Shown here one piece after another: positions 1 through 6,288 of a stretch of 8,228 bases of DNA (within the stretch, counting starts at the first letter, position 1; each line of letters opens with the position of its first letter). Source of the DNA: Paracoccaceae bacterium (lineage in GTDB: Bacteria; Pseudomonadota; Alphaproteobacteria; Rhodobacterales; Rhodobacteraceae). The stretch covers positions 1-8,228 of the forward strand of contig QKHF01000221.1 of NCBI GenBank assembly GCA_003250135.1, read 5' to 3'. Position numbers and translations under genes: made by a program. The notes below the pieces were generated by a model. It was given only the letters and a program-made list of their open reading frames with translations, did not search any database and had not been told where the DNA came from.

Positions 1-70
1 CCTCGGTCAGGAGGCCCGCGGCGACGCCTGCGCGCAGGTCGTCAAACGCGATGGGGGGTTCATCCGCCAA
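1..70 (-). CDS. Partial unidentified protein, N-terminus only, overlapping the hslV 3' end
   Basis: This is an open minus-strand frame that leaves the window at base 1. The only plausible start I see is a TTG at 70-68, inside the last codons of hslV, preceded at about 4 nt by GGAG (on the minus strand). It would overlap hslV by 11 nt, an arrangement that suggests translational coupling. The frame reads roughly TTG-ADEPPI followed by AFDDLRAGVAAGLLTE, with third codon positions mostly G/C as in real genes here. The competing ATG that overlaps the hslV stop hits a stop codon after 18 codons. The piece does not look like the HslU N-terminus, the usual neighbour. A segment of the type DLRxxVAAGLLTE is something I associate loosely with the N-termini of some alphaproteobacterial membrane proteins, but about 23 residues cannot identify a family. 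Function unknown. Confidence 0.4.
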   Translation of the reverse strand, partial: MADEPPIAFDDLRAGVAAGLLTE

Positions 71-617
71 TGGTCTCCACCGTGAAATTGGCGTTGGTGT
101 AGACGCAGATCTCGGCGGCGATGGCCATGGCGCGGCGGGCGACCTCCTCGGACGAGAGGTCCTGATCGACCAGGGCGCGGGCGGCGGCCAGCGCGTAATT
201 GCCGCCGGACCCGATGGCGGCGACTCCGCCCTCCGGCTCAAGCACGTCGCCGGCGCCGGTCAGGACCAGAAGCGCCTCGCCGTCGCTGACGATCAGCATG
301 GCTTCGAGGTTGCGGAGATACTTGTCGGTGCGCCAGTCCTTGGCCAGCTCGACGCAGGCGCGGGTCAATTGGCCGGGCGTCGCCTCGAGTTTCCGCTCCA
401 GCCGCTCGAACAGCGTGAAGGCGTCCGCGGTCGAACCCGCGAAACCCGCCACCACATCGGCGCCGCTGGCGTTGAGCTTGCGGACCTTGCGCGCGTTGCC
501 CTTGATCACCGTGTCGCCAAGGCTGACCTGCCCGTCGCCCGCGATGGTCACCACGCCGTTCTTGCGCACGCCCAGGATGGTGGTGCCATGCCAGCCGGGG
601 AATTTGTCATCCGCCAT
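60..617 (-). CDS. hslV: ATP-dependent protease HslUV, peptidase subunit HslV
   Basis: HslV is the proteolytic core of the cytoplasmic HslUV (ClpQY) protease. It is a double ring of identical subunits that degrades proteins unfolded by the ATPase HslU. The 185-residue product has the normal family length. It begins with an 11-residue propeptide ending HG, so the mature enzyme starts at the catalytic threonine Thr12 (motif GTTILGVRK). Counting from that threonine, Asp28 and Lys44 fall at mature positions 17 and 33, the conserved active-site residues. The AAEICVYTN segment near the C-terminus (Cys171, Thr174) matches the conserved cation-binding region. The ATG is supported by AGGGAG six bases upstream and a good promoter beyond it. 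The gene is divergent from hisB. hslU would normally follow, but the sequence after hslV does not match its N-terminus, so hslU must lie farther away. Confidence 0.97.
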   Translation of the reverse strand: MADDKFPGWHGTTILGVRKNGVVTIAGDGQVSLGDTVIKGNARKVRKLNASGADVVAGFAGSTADAFTLFERLERKLEATPGQLTRACVELAKDWRTDKYLRNLEAMLIVSDGEALLVLTGAGDVLEPEGGVAAIGSGGNYALAAARALVDQDLSSEEVARRAMAIAAEICVYTNANFTVETIGG

Positions 618-642
618 ATCGGTCTCCCTGAATCCTTCGGCG

Positions 643-671
643 ATATAAGACCTGCCGTCGCGTCAGGCCAA
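643..671 (-). promoter_or_regulatory. Putative sigma70-type promoter of hslV
   Basis: Read on the minus strand, TTGGCC (671-666) and TTATAT (648-643) are separated by exactly 17 bases. They match the TTGACA/TATAAT consensus at four or five of six positions each. The box ends 25 bases before the hslV ATG, leaving a short leader that holds the AGGGAG ribosome binding site. I see no clear heat-shock (sigma32) pattern, although hslV is often heat-induced in other bacteria. The call rests on pattern matching alone. Confidence 0.5.
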
Positions 672-728
672 GGGCGCTGGCCCAAGTTTTTTGCTGCGCC
701 GCACAAATTCCCTGCGGTCACGCGAAAA

Positions 729-758
729 CTGGCGCCCGCCCGCGGCCCCCGCTATAAC
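729..758 (+). promoter_or_regulatory. Putative promoter of the his operon (hisB side)
   Basis: A clear -10-like TATAAC (753-758) stands out in very GC-rich sequence 27 bases before the hisB ATG. The best -35 partner is CTGGCG (729-734) at an 18-base spacing, which is a weak match. The leader would be about 20 nt and contains GAGGGA (775-780), the hisB ribosome binding site. No short reading frame rich in His codons lies between hslV and hisB, so classic his-leader attenuation is not supported here. Confidence 0.4.
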
Positions 759-785
759 CCGCCGGTCAAGCTATGAGGGACGCGC

Positions 786-1379
786 ATGCGCAAGGCGACG
801 ATCAGCCGGAATACGGCCGAAACGAAGATCACCGTCGAGATCGATCTCGACGGGACGGGCGCCTATGACAACCAGACGGGCGTCGGGTTTTTCGACCATA
901 TGCTGGATCAGCTGGCCCGGCACGCGCTGATCGACATGCGGGTGCGGGCCGAGGGCGATCTGCACATCGACGACCACCACACGGTCGAGGATGTGGGCAT
1001 CGCGCTGGGCAAGGCGTTGAGCCAGGCGCTGGGCGACAAGCGCGGCATCCGCCGTTATGGCGAATGCCTGCTGCCGATGGATGAGGCTCTGACCCGCGCG
1101 GCGCTGGACCTGTCGGGCCGGCCCTATCCGGTGATCCGGCTGAAGTTCACCACGCCGAAGATCGGGACATTCGATGTGGAGCTGGTGCGCGAGTTCCTGA
1201 CCGCCTTCGCGGTCAACGGCGGGATCACGCTGCATGTGGAGACGCTGGCGGGCGCGAACTCGCACCACGTCGCCGAAAGCGCGTTCAAGGCGGTGGCCCG
1301 CGCGCTGCGCATGGCGGTGGAGACCGATCCCCGGAAGGCGGACGCGGTGCCGTCGACCAAAGGCACATTGTCTGAGTGA
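786..1379 (+). CDS. hisB: Imidazoleglycerol-phosphate dehydratase
   Basis: HisB removes water from imidazole-glycerol phosphate to give imidazole-acetol phosphate, the sixth step of histidine synthesis, in the cytoplasm. The 197-residue protein is the short monofunctional form, without the N-terminal histidinol-phosphatase domain fused in E. coli. The two metal-binding signatures are both intact: DHHTVED (His64, His65, Glu67-Asp69) and the second repeat-half copy SHHVAE (His160, His161, Glu164). Other family blocks visible are GFFDHMLDQLARH near residue 35 and LSGRPY near 110. The ATG at 786 has GAGGGA five bases upstream; the nearby ATG at 773 is out of frame. It is the first gene of the his cluster, and hisH follows after 15 nt. 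Confidence 0.98.
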   Translation: MRKATISRNTAETKITVEIDLDGTGAYDNQTGVGFFDHMLDQLARHALIDMRVRAEGDLHIDDHHTVEDVGIALGKALSQALGDKRGIRRYGECLLPMDEALTRAALDLSGRPYPVIRLKFTTPKIGTFDVELVREFLTAFAVNGGITLHVETLAGANSHHVAESAFKAVARALRMAVETDPRKADAVPSTKGTLSE

Positions 1380-1394
1380 CGGGCGGAGTAGGCC

Positions 1395-2039
1395 ATGACC
1401 TGCGCGATCATCGACTATGGCTCGGGCAACCTGCGCTCGGCCGAGAAAGCCTTCGAGCGCATGGCCGAAGAGGGCGGCACGCGCATGCCCATCGTGGTGA
1501 CCTCGGACGCTGAGGTGGTCGCGAAGGCGGACCGTATCGTGCTGCCGGGCGTCGGCGCTTTCGCCGATTGCAAGGCGGGGTTGGCGGCGCTCGACGGCAT
1601 GATCGACGTGCTGGAGGAACGGGTGCGCCACGGGCATGTCCCCTTCCTCGGCATCTGCGTCGGCATGCAGCTGATGGCGACCGTCGGCCGCGAGCATGGC
1701 GACACGCCCGGCTTCGACTGGATCCATGGCGACGTGGTGAAGCTGGAGCCGAACGACTCCGACCTGAAGATTCCGCATATGGGCTGGAACGAGCTGCAGA
1801 TCGACCAGCGCGACCATCCGGTGATGAAGGGGATCGCGCCGGGCGCGCACGCCTATTTCGTGCACTCGTATCACCTGCATCCGCGGATGCCGGAGCATCG
1901 GCTGGCGCATTGCCCCTATGGCGAGTTCGTCACCGCCGCTGTGGCGCGCGCCAACATGGTGGGCACGCAGTTCCACCCGGAGAAAAGCCAGGCGACGGGG
2001 CTGAAGCTGATCGCCAATTTCCTGGAGTGGACGCCGTGA
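1395..2039 (+). CDS. hisH: Imidazole glycerol phosphate synthase, glutaminase subunit HisH
   Basis: HisH is a class I glutamine amidotransferase. It hydrolyses glutamine and passes ammonia through a channel to its partner HisF, encoded two genes downstream. The 214-residue protein carries the full catalytic triad: the nucleophile Cys88 in the elbow LGICVGMQ, and His194 and Glu196 in TQFHPEKSQ. The N-terminal IIDYGSGNLRS block and the VLPGVGAF oxyanion-strand motif are also intact. The ATG is preceded by GGAG at six bases. The final codons overlap the hisA start, so the two genes are probably translationally coupled. Confidence 0.98.
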   Translation: MTCAIIDYGSGNLRSAEKAFERMAEEGGTRMPIVVTSDAEVVAKADRIVLPGVGAFADCKAGLAALDGMIDVLEERVRHGHVPFLGICVGMQLMATVGREHGDTPGFDWIHGDVVKLEPNDSDLKIPHMGWNELQIDQRDHPVMKGIAPGAHAYFVHSYHLHPRMPEHRLAHCPYGEFVTAAVARANMVGTQFHPEKSQATGLKLIANFLEWTP

Positions 2040-2770
2040 TCCTTTACCCGGCCATCGACCTCAAGGACGGGAACTGCGTCCGGCTCTACAAGGGCGAGAT
2101 GGAGCAGGCCACCGTCTTCAACGACGACCCGGCGGCGCAGGCGGCGGCGTTCGAGGCGGCGGGTTGCCGGTGGCTGCATCTGGTGGACCTCAACGGCGCC
2201 TTCGCGGGGGCGCCGGTGAACGCGGCGGCGGTGGAGGCGATCCTCGCCCGCGTCTCGGTCCCGGCGCAGCTGGGCGGCGGAATTCGCGATATGGCGACCA
2301 TCGACGCGTGGCTTTCGAAAGGGCTGGCGCGGGTAATCCTCGGCACCGTGGCGGTGCGCGACCCGGCGCTGGTGAAGGCGGCGGCCAAGGCGCATCCCGG
2401 CAAGGTGGCGGTGGGCATCGACGCGCGCGACGGCATGGTCGCTGTCGAGGGCTGGGCCGAGACCACCGACGTGACGGCGCTCGACCTCGCGCGCCAGTTC
2501 GAGGACGCAGGGGTTTCGGCGATCATCTACACCGATATCGACCGCGACGGCGCGATGCAGGGTCCCAATGTGGAGGCGACGGCGGCGCTGGCGCGGGCGG
2601 TTTCCATCCCGGTGATCGCGAGCGGAGGCGTCTCGTCTATGGACGACCTGAAGGCGCTGAAGCAGTCTGGCGCGCCGCTCGACGGCGTCATTTCGGGCCG
2701 GGCGCTTTATGACGGGCGCATCGAGGTGGCCGCGGCGACGAAATATCTGGCGGAGACGGCGAATGCTTAA
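2036..2770 (+). CDS. hisA: ProFAR isomerase HisA (1-(5-phosphoribosyl)-5-[(5-phosphoribosylamino)methylideneamino]imidazole-4-carboxamide isomerase)
   Basis: HisA catalyses the Amadori rearrangement of ProFAR to PRFAR, the substrate of the HisHF synthase. It is a (beta/alpha)8 barrel of 244 residues, the usual size. The two catalytic aspartates are present: Asp8 in YPAIDLKDG and Asp129 in VGIDARDG. The two phosphate-binding ends, QLGGGIR near residue 80 and VIASGGVSS near 194-201, are also there. I chose the GTG at 2036 because it puts the conserved ILYPAIDLKDG directly at the N-terminus and overlaps the hisH stop by four bases (GTGA). The open frame extends far upstream into hisH, but that part has no family similarity and is antisense-like filler. 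The 3' end overlaps hisF by 8 nt. Confidence 0.97.
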   Translation: MILYPAIDLKDGNCVRLYKGEMEQATVFNDDPAAQAAAFEAAGCRWLHLVDLNGAFAGAPVNAAAVEAILARVSVPAQLGGGIRDMATIDAWLSKGLARVILGTVAVRDPALVKAAAKAHPGKVAVGIDARDGMVAVEGWAETTDVTALDLARQFEDAGVSAIIYTDIDRDGAMQGPNVEATAALARAVSIPVIASGGVSSMDDLKALKQSGAPLDGVISGRALYDGRIEVAAATKYLAETANA

Positions 2771-3524
2771 AGCCCGCGTGATCCCCTGTCTCGACGTCAA
2801 GGACGGCCGCGTCGTCAAGGGCGTGAACTTCGTCGATCTGGTGGACGCCGGCGATCCGGTGGAGCAGGCCAAGCTCTATGACAAGGCCGGCGCCGACGAG
2901 CTTTGCTTTCTCGACATCACCGCCAGCCACGAGAACCGCGGCACGATCCTCGACGTCGCGCGGCGCACCGCCGAGCAGTGCTTCATGCCGCTGACCATCG
3001 GCGGCGGGGTGCGCACGCTGGAGGATATCCGGGCGCTGCTGCTGGCGGGCGCCGACAAGGTCTCGATCAATACGGCGGCGGTCAAAGACCCGGAGTTTGT
3101 GCGGCGCGCGGCGGAGAAATTCGGCTCGCAATGCATCGTCGTCGCCATCGACGCCAAGTCGGTCGGCCCGCACAAGTTCGAGATCTTCACCCATGGCGGG
3201 CGGGAGCCGACCGGCATCGACGCGGTGGAGTTCGCGAAACTCGTTGAGGAGAAGGGCGCGGGCGAGATCCTGCTGACCTCGATGGATCGCGACGGCACGC
3301 GGGCCGGGTTCAATATTCCGCTGACGCGGGCGATCGCGGATGCGGTCTCGATTCCAGTAATCGCCTCCGGCGGCGTCGGCACGCTGGACCATCTGGTCGA
3401 GGGCATCCGGGACGGCCACGCCACGGCGGTTCTGGCGGCCTCGATCTTCCATTTCGGCGAGCACACGATTGACGAGGCCAAGCATCACATGGCCGAGGCA
3501 GGCATTCCGGTGAGGCTGACATGA
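2763..3524 (+). CDS. hisF: Imidazole glycerol phosphate synthase, cyclase subunit HisF
   Basis: HisF uses ammonia delivered by HisH to convert PRFAR into imidazole-glycerol phosphate and AICAR, linking histidine and purine synthesis. The 253-residue (beta/alpha)8 barrel has both catalytic aspartates at the textbook positions: Asp11 in PCLDVKDG and Asp130 in VAIDAK. The phosphate-binding motifs are IGGGVRT near 79-85 and VIASGGVGT near 199-207. The ATG at 2763 gives the standard N-terminus MLKARVIPCLD and overlaps the hisA 3' end by 8 nt. An in-frame start 54 nt upstream would add a basic extension lying inside hisA and is not needed. The stop overlaps the hisE start (ATGA). Confidence 0.98.
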   Translation: MLKARVIPCLDVKDGRVVKGVNFVDLVDAGDPVEQAKLYDKAGADELCFLDITASHENRGTILDVARRTAEQCFMPLTIGGGVRTLEDIRALLLAGADKVSINTAAVKDPEFVRRAAEKFGSQCIVVAIDAKSVGPHKFEIFTHGGREPTGIDAVEFAKLVEEKGAGEILLTSMDRDGTRAGFNIPLTRAIADAVSIPVIASGGVGTLDHLVEGIRDGHATAVLAASIFHFGEHTIDEAKHHMAEAGIPVRLT

Positions 3525-3835
3525 GCGACATTCTGAGCAGGCTGGCCGCCACCATCGAGGCGCGGCGGGGGGCGGACCCCGAGACCTCGCACACCGCCAG
3601 GCTGCTGGCGAAAGGGCCGGAGAAATGCGCCGAGAAATTCGGCGAGGAAGCCATCGAGGCGATCATCGAGGCGACCAAGGGCGACCGCGAAAAGCTGACG
3701 TCCGAAGCCGCCGATGCCATCTACCATCTCTTGGTCATGCTGGCGGCGCGCGACGTGACGCTGGCCGACGTTCTGGCGGAGCTGGAGCGGCGCGAGGGCG
3801 TCTCGGGCGTCGCCGAGAAGGCGGCGCGGAGCTGA
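3521..3835 (+). CDS. hisE: Phosphoribosyl-ATP pyrophosphohydrolase
   Basis: HisE hydrolyses phosphoribosyl-ATP to phosphoribosyl-AMP and pyrophosphate, the second step of histidine synthesis. The 104-residue all-helical protein belongs to the MazG-like pyrophosphohydrolase group. It shows the expected acidic metal-binding helices: GEEAIEAIIEA (Glu42, Glu43, Glu46) and SEAADAIYHLLVML (Glu62, Asp65). It is a stand-alone HisE rather than the HisIE fusion of enterobacteria, so the cyclohydrolase HisI must be encoded elsewhere. The ATG overlaps the hisF stop in an ATGA junction, and the acetyltransferase gene starts one base after the hisE stop. Confidence 0.97.
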   Translation: MSDILSRLAATIEARRGADPETSHTARLLAKGPEKCAEKFGEEAIEAIIEATKGDREKLTSEAADAIYHLLVMLAARDVTLADVLAELERREGVSGVAEKAARS

Positions 3836-3836
3836 C

Positions 3837-4274
3837 ATGAGCGAAAGCTCGATCTCCGTCACGCGCGTCGATACGAATCCGGAGCTGGAAACCAGTTTCG
3901 CCATCCGCCGCGAAGTGTTCGTCGAGGAGCAGAACGTCTCGGCGGAAGAGGAGTATGACGGGCTCGACCCCGAGTGCCTTCATTACCTGCTGACGGTCGA
4001 CGGCGCACCGATGGCGACCGCTCGGATGCGGCTTCTGGATGGCAAGGCGAAGGTGCAGCGCGTCGCGGTGCTGAAGCCGGGACGGGGGACGGGCCTTGGC
4101 CTCGCGCTGATGCGCAAGATGCTGGAGGACGCGCAGTCCGCCGGGAAAGCGCAGGCGGTCCTCAGTTCGCAGGTCTACGCCATCCCGTTCTACGAGCGGC
4201 TTGGCTTCATCGCCCACGGCCCCGAATATCTCGACGCCGGAATTCCCCACCGGGACATGACCCTGACCTTTTAG
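3837..4274 (+). CDS. GNAT-family N-acetyltransferase, ElaA-like
   Basis: This 145-residue protein is a single-domain GNAT acetyltransferase that would transfer an acetyl group from acetyl-CoA to an unknown substrate. The acetyl-CoA pyrophosphate-binding motif is RGTGLG (residues 83-88, fitting R/QxxGxG). A C-terminal FYERLGF carries the tyrosine (Tyr119) often used as general acid. The N-terminal RREVFVEEQNV block and the terminal AGIPHRDM block are what I recall from E. coli ElaA and related proteins, which is why I place it in that branch; the substrate is not known from sequence. The gene begins one base after hisE, so it should be co-transcribed and perhaps coupled, but nothing in it suggests a role in histidine synthesis. 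Its stop codon lies inside the ribosome binding site of the next gene. Confidence 0.9.
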   Translation: MSESSISVTRVDTNPELETSFAIRREVFVEEQNVSAEEEYDGLDPECLHYLLTVDGAPMATARMRLLDGKAKVQRVAVLKPGRGTGLGLALMRKMLEDAQSAGKAQAVLSSQVYAIPFYERLGFIAHGPEYLDAGIPHRDMTLTF

Positions 4275-4282
4275 GAGCCTCC

Positions 4283-4666
4283 ATGGCCTACGCTTATGAC
4301 GACCAGAACGTGTTCGCGAAGATCCTGCGCGGCGAGATTCCCTGCACCAAGGTGCTGGAGACGGAGCACGCGCTGGCCTTCCATGACATTGCGCCGCAGG
4401 CCCCGACCCATATTCTGGTGATCCCGAAGGGCGCTTACGTGAACTACGATCATTTCGCGGATGAGGCCTCCGACGCCGAAATCGCCGGTTTCACCCGCGC
4501 CGTGGCTGAGGTTGCGAAGCAGGCGGGCGTCGCGGAGTCGGCGGGGGGCAACGGCTACCGGATGCTGTCCAACGCCGGGCCGGACGGACATCAGGAAGTT
4601 CCGCACTTCCATATTCACGTCTTCGGGGGTGGATTCCTCGGAAAGATGCTCTATTTCCCCGGGTAG
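4283..4666 (+). CDS. Histidine triad (HIT) protein, HINT branch
   Basis: HIT proteins are small nucleotide hydrolases or transferases. The HINT branch cleaves purine phosphoramidates such as AMP-lysine. The 127-residue product has the triad HFHIHVF (His108, His110, His112), with His110 the expected nucleophile, preceded by GPDGHQEVP. It also has the HINT N-terminal signature NVFAKILRGEIPCTKV and the APTHILVIPK strand. The ATG at 4283 has AGGAG (4273-4277) five bases upstream, and this site overlaps the stop of the acetyltransferase gene. The cellular substrate cannot be told from sequence. The length is normal for the branch. Confidence 0.94.
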   Translation: MAYAYDDQNVFAKILRGEIPCTKVLETEHALAFHDIAPQAPTHILVIPKGAYVNYDHFADEASDAEIAGFTRAVAEVAKQAGVAESAGGNGYRMLSNAGPDGHQEVPHFHIHVFGGGFLGKMLYFPG

Positions 4667-4708
4667 AGAGGGGGCGGCCATCATCGCCCGAAAAACGGGG
4701 GATGACGT
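4667..4708 (+). promoter_or_regulatory. nhaA leader with two alternative short hairpins
   Basis: The 42-nt gap between the HIT gene and nhaA can pair in two exclusive ways. GGGCG (4672-4676) can pair with CGCCC (4685-4689) across an 8-nt loop. Alternatively, CCCG (4687-4690) can pair with CGGG (4696-4699) across AAAAA. The two share bases 4687-4689. The second hairpin covers part of GGGGGA (4697-4702), the nhaA ribosome binding site, six bases before the ATG. This could switch translation, but the stems are only 4-5 bp and short GC stems arise easily by chance here. There is no T-run, so it is not a terminator. Confidence 0.3.
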
Positions 4709-5911
4709 ATGGCGCACGCCGCTAACGCCACTGGGAAATTATCGCCTGAAGCCAAGGCCGGGCTGCTGCTCGCCGCCGCCGCCGCGCTGGGCGTTCTCTT
4801 CGAAAACATTGAGCTTCTGAAGCCGTTCTACGACGCCATCCTTGGCACCAGGATGGTTGTGGCGGTGGGCGAGGGCGAGATCGCCAAGCCGCTGCTGCTG
4901 TGGATCAATGACGGCCTGATGGCGATCTTCTTCCTGCTGGTGGCGCTCGAGATCAAGCGCGAGCTCAAGGAAGGCGCGCTCTCAAGCTGGGCCAAGGCTT
5001 CATTGCCGGTCTATTCCGCAATCGGCGGCATGGCGGTTCCGGCGCTGGTGTTCATCGGCATCGTCGGCATCGATTCCGCCGAGGCGAAGGGTTGGGCCAT
5101 TCCGGCGGCGACCGACATCGCCTTCGCGCTGGGCGTGCTGTCGCTGTTCGGCAGCCGGGTGCCGCCCGCGCTGAAAACCTTCCTTCTGGCGCTGGCGGTG
5201 GTCGACGACCTCGGCGCCATCGTCATCATCGCGATCTTCTACACGGCGGAGCTGTCGAGCATGGCGCTGATCCTGGCGGGCGCTGCGCTCGCGGCGCTGG
5301 CGCTGCTGAACTTCTCCGGCGTCAAGCGCGACGCGCCCTATATCGTCGTCGGCATCTTCCTGTGGGTCTGCGTGCTGAAATCCGGTGTGCATGCGACGCT
5401 GGCGGGCGTGGCGCTGGGCTTCGCGATCCCGCTGGCGCCGAACCAGAAGGGGCGCTCGCTGGCGCGCGATTACGAGCACGGCCTGCATGGCTGGGTGTCC
5501 TTTGGTGTCATGCCGATCTTCGCCTTCGCCAATGCGGGCGTGCCGCTGACCGGCCTGTCGCTGGCCGATTTCGCGACGCCGCTGACGCTAGGCGTGGCCG
5601 CGGGCCTGTTCATCGGCAAGCAGATCGGCGTGTTCGGCGCCGCCTGGGCGGCGATCCGCTTCGGGCTGGCGCAGCCGCCCGAGGGCGCGAAGATGATCCA
5701 GCTTTACGCCATGAGTCTTCTGGCGGGCATCGGCTTCACCATGTCGCTGTTCATCGGCACGCTCGCCTTCGCCGACCCCGAAAGCCAGAACCTCGTGCGG
5801 CTGGGCGTCCTGACAGGCTCGATCCTGTCCGGTGTGCTGGGCGCGGTGGTGCTGGGCTTTGTCGGCGAAAAGGCGGGCAAGAAAGCTCAGGCGCCGGAAA
5901 CCACCGCCTGA
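4709..5911 (+). CDS. nhaA: Na+/H+ antiporter NhaA
   Basis: NhaA is an inner-membrane antiporter that expels Na+ (or Li+) in exchange for protons and maintains pH and salt balance. The 400-residue protein is close to the 388 of E. coli and contains the expected dozen hydrophobic segments from about residue 17 to 386. The ion-binding pair is Asp166-Asp167 in AVVDDLGAIV, matching E. coli Asp163-Asp164. Asp136 in ATDIAFALG and Lys304 in FIGKQIG match Asp133 and Lys300. The pH-sensing region is also recognisable: Glu81 in ALEIKREL, His228 in GVHATLAG and Glu256 in YEHGLHGWV. The ATG has GGGGGA at six bases. It probably shares the transcript of the HIT gene, as I see no promoter in the gap. Its last 25 bases overlap the convergent gene on the other strand. 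Confidence 0.98.
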   Translation: MAHAANATGKLSPEAKAGLLLAAAAALGVLFENIELLKPFYDAILGTRMVVAVGEGEIAKPLLLWINDGLMAIFFLLVALEIKRELKEGALSSWAKASLPVYSAIGGMAVPALVFIGIVGIDSAEAKGWAIPAATDIAFALGVLSLFGSRVPPALKTFLLALAVVDDLGAIVIIAIFYTAELSSMALILAGAALAALALLNFSGVKRDAPYIVVGIFLWVCVLKSGVHATLAGVALGFAIPLAPNQKGRSLARDYEHGLHGWVSFGVMPIFAFANAGVPLTGLSLADFATPLTLGVAAGLFIGKQIGVFGAAWAAIRFGLAQPPEGAKMIQLYAMSLLAGIGFTMSLFIGTLAFADPESQNLVRLGVLTGSILSGVLGAVVLGFVGEKAGKKAQAPETTA

Positions 5912-6288
5912 GCGGACCAGAGGTCCAGCCTCTTGCAGAGCGGCGACGCGCCTTCGAGATCGAAGAGGGCGCGGAGCGCGCCGTCCAACTCGACGGTGTC
6001 ATAGTCCGGCACGCGGTTCAGGCGCGCGCGCCAATGGGCGAGGCCGGTGGCCTCGTAGGCGATCCAGATCTCGAAGTCGAAGGCCGGATTGATCTGTCGG
6101 GCGAATTCCTCGCGCCAATGGGCGGCGATCGCCTCTTGTCCGCGAACCGGAGCATCGAACGGGTTCGGCGTGAAGCGCCCGCCATCCGTGAAGAGCGCGG
6201 CCAGCGCCTCTGCGTCCTTCTCCGCCCAGGCGTCGCCCCAGGCGGCCAGCCAGTCGGAGAACTCCGCGGCCGAAAGAGCGCGCCTCAC
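5887..6288 (-). CDS. NTF2/SnoaL-like small protein
   Basis: The 133-residue product looks like a single NTF2-like (SnoaL-type) cone fold. An N-terminal helix pair, FSDWLAAWGDAWAEKDAEAL, leads into LFTDGGRFTPNPFDAPVRGQEAIAAHW, the usual opening of this fold, and a set of strands rich in Trp follows. Members include small isomerases, hydrolases and non-catalytic binding domains, so no reaction can be assigned. I see no signal peptide. The GTG start at 6288 overlaps the stop of the desaturase-family gene (GTGA) and has GGAGGG seven bases upstream, so the two proteins are probably made together. The 3' end overlaps nhaA by 25 bp on the opposite strand. The tetrapeptide AHWR occurs twice, at residues 56-59 and 84-87, within a 14-bp DNA repeat. 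Confidence 0.85.
   Translation of the reverse strand: MRRALSAAEFSDWLAAWGDAWAEKDAEALAALFTDGGRFTPNPFDAPVRGQEAIAAHWREEFARQINPAFDFEIWIAYEATGLAHWRARLNRVPDYDTVELDGALRALFDLEGASPLCKRLDLWSAQAVVSGA

Noticed and set aside
618..785. Histidine attenuator leader peptide before hisB
   Set aside because: No short frame with a run of His codons is visible in the gap, and the only dyad with a T-run is a weak 4-5 bp stem upstream of the likely promoter.
771..1976. Long minus-strand open frame of 401 codons opposite hisB and hisH
   Set aside because: It is rich in Arg, His and Ala with no recognisable domain and lies wholly opposite two unmistakable his genes. Such frames arise from the strong G/C bias at third positions.
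1568..2035. Upstream extension of the hisA frame as a HisA fusion protein
   Set aside because: The 156 extra codons lie inside hisH in another frame and show no domain. The GTG at 2036 gives the exact family N-terminus.
2036..3524. hisA/hisF similarity as a recent duplication
   Set aside because: Shared blocks such as VIASGGV reflect the ancient common origin of these two barrel enzymes known across bacteria, not a recent event here.
4672..4699. Intrinsic terminator between the HIT gene and nhaA
   Set aside because: The hairpins are short and followed by A and G residues rather than a T-run, so termination is not supported.
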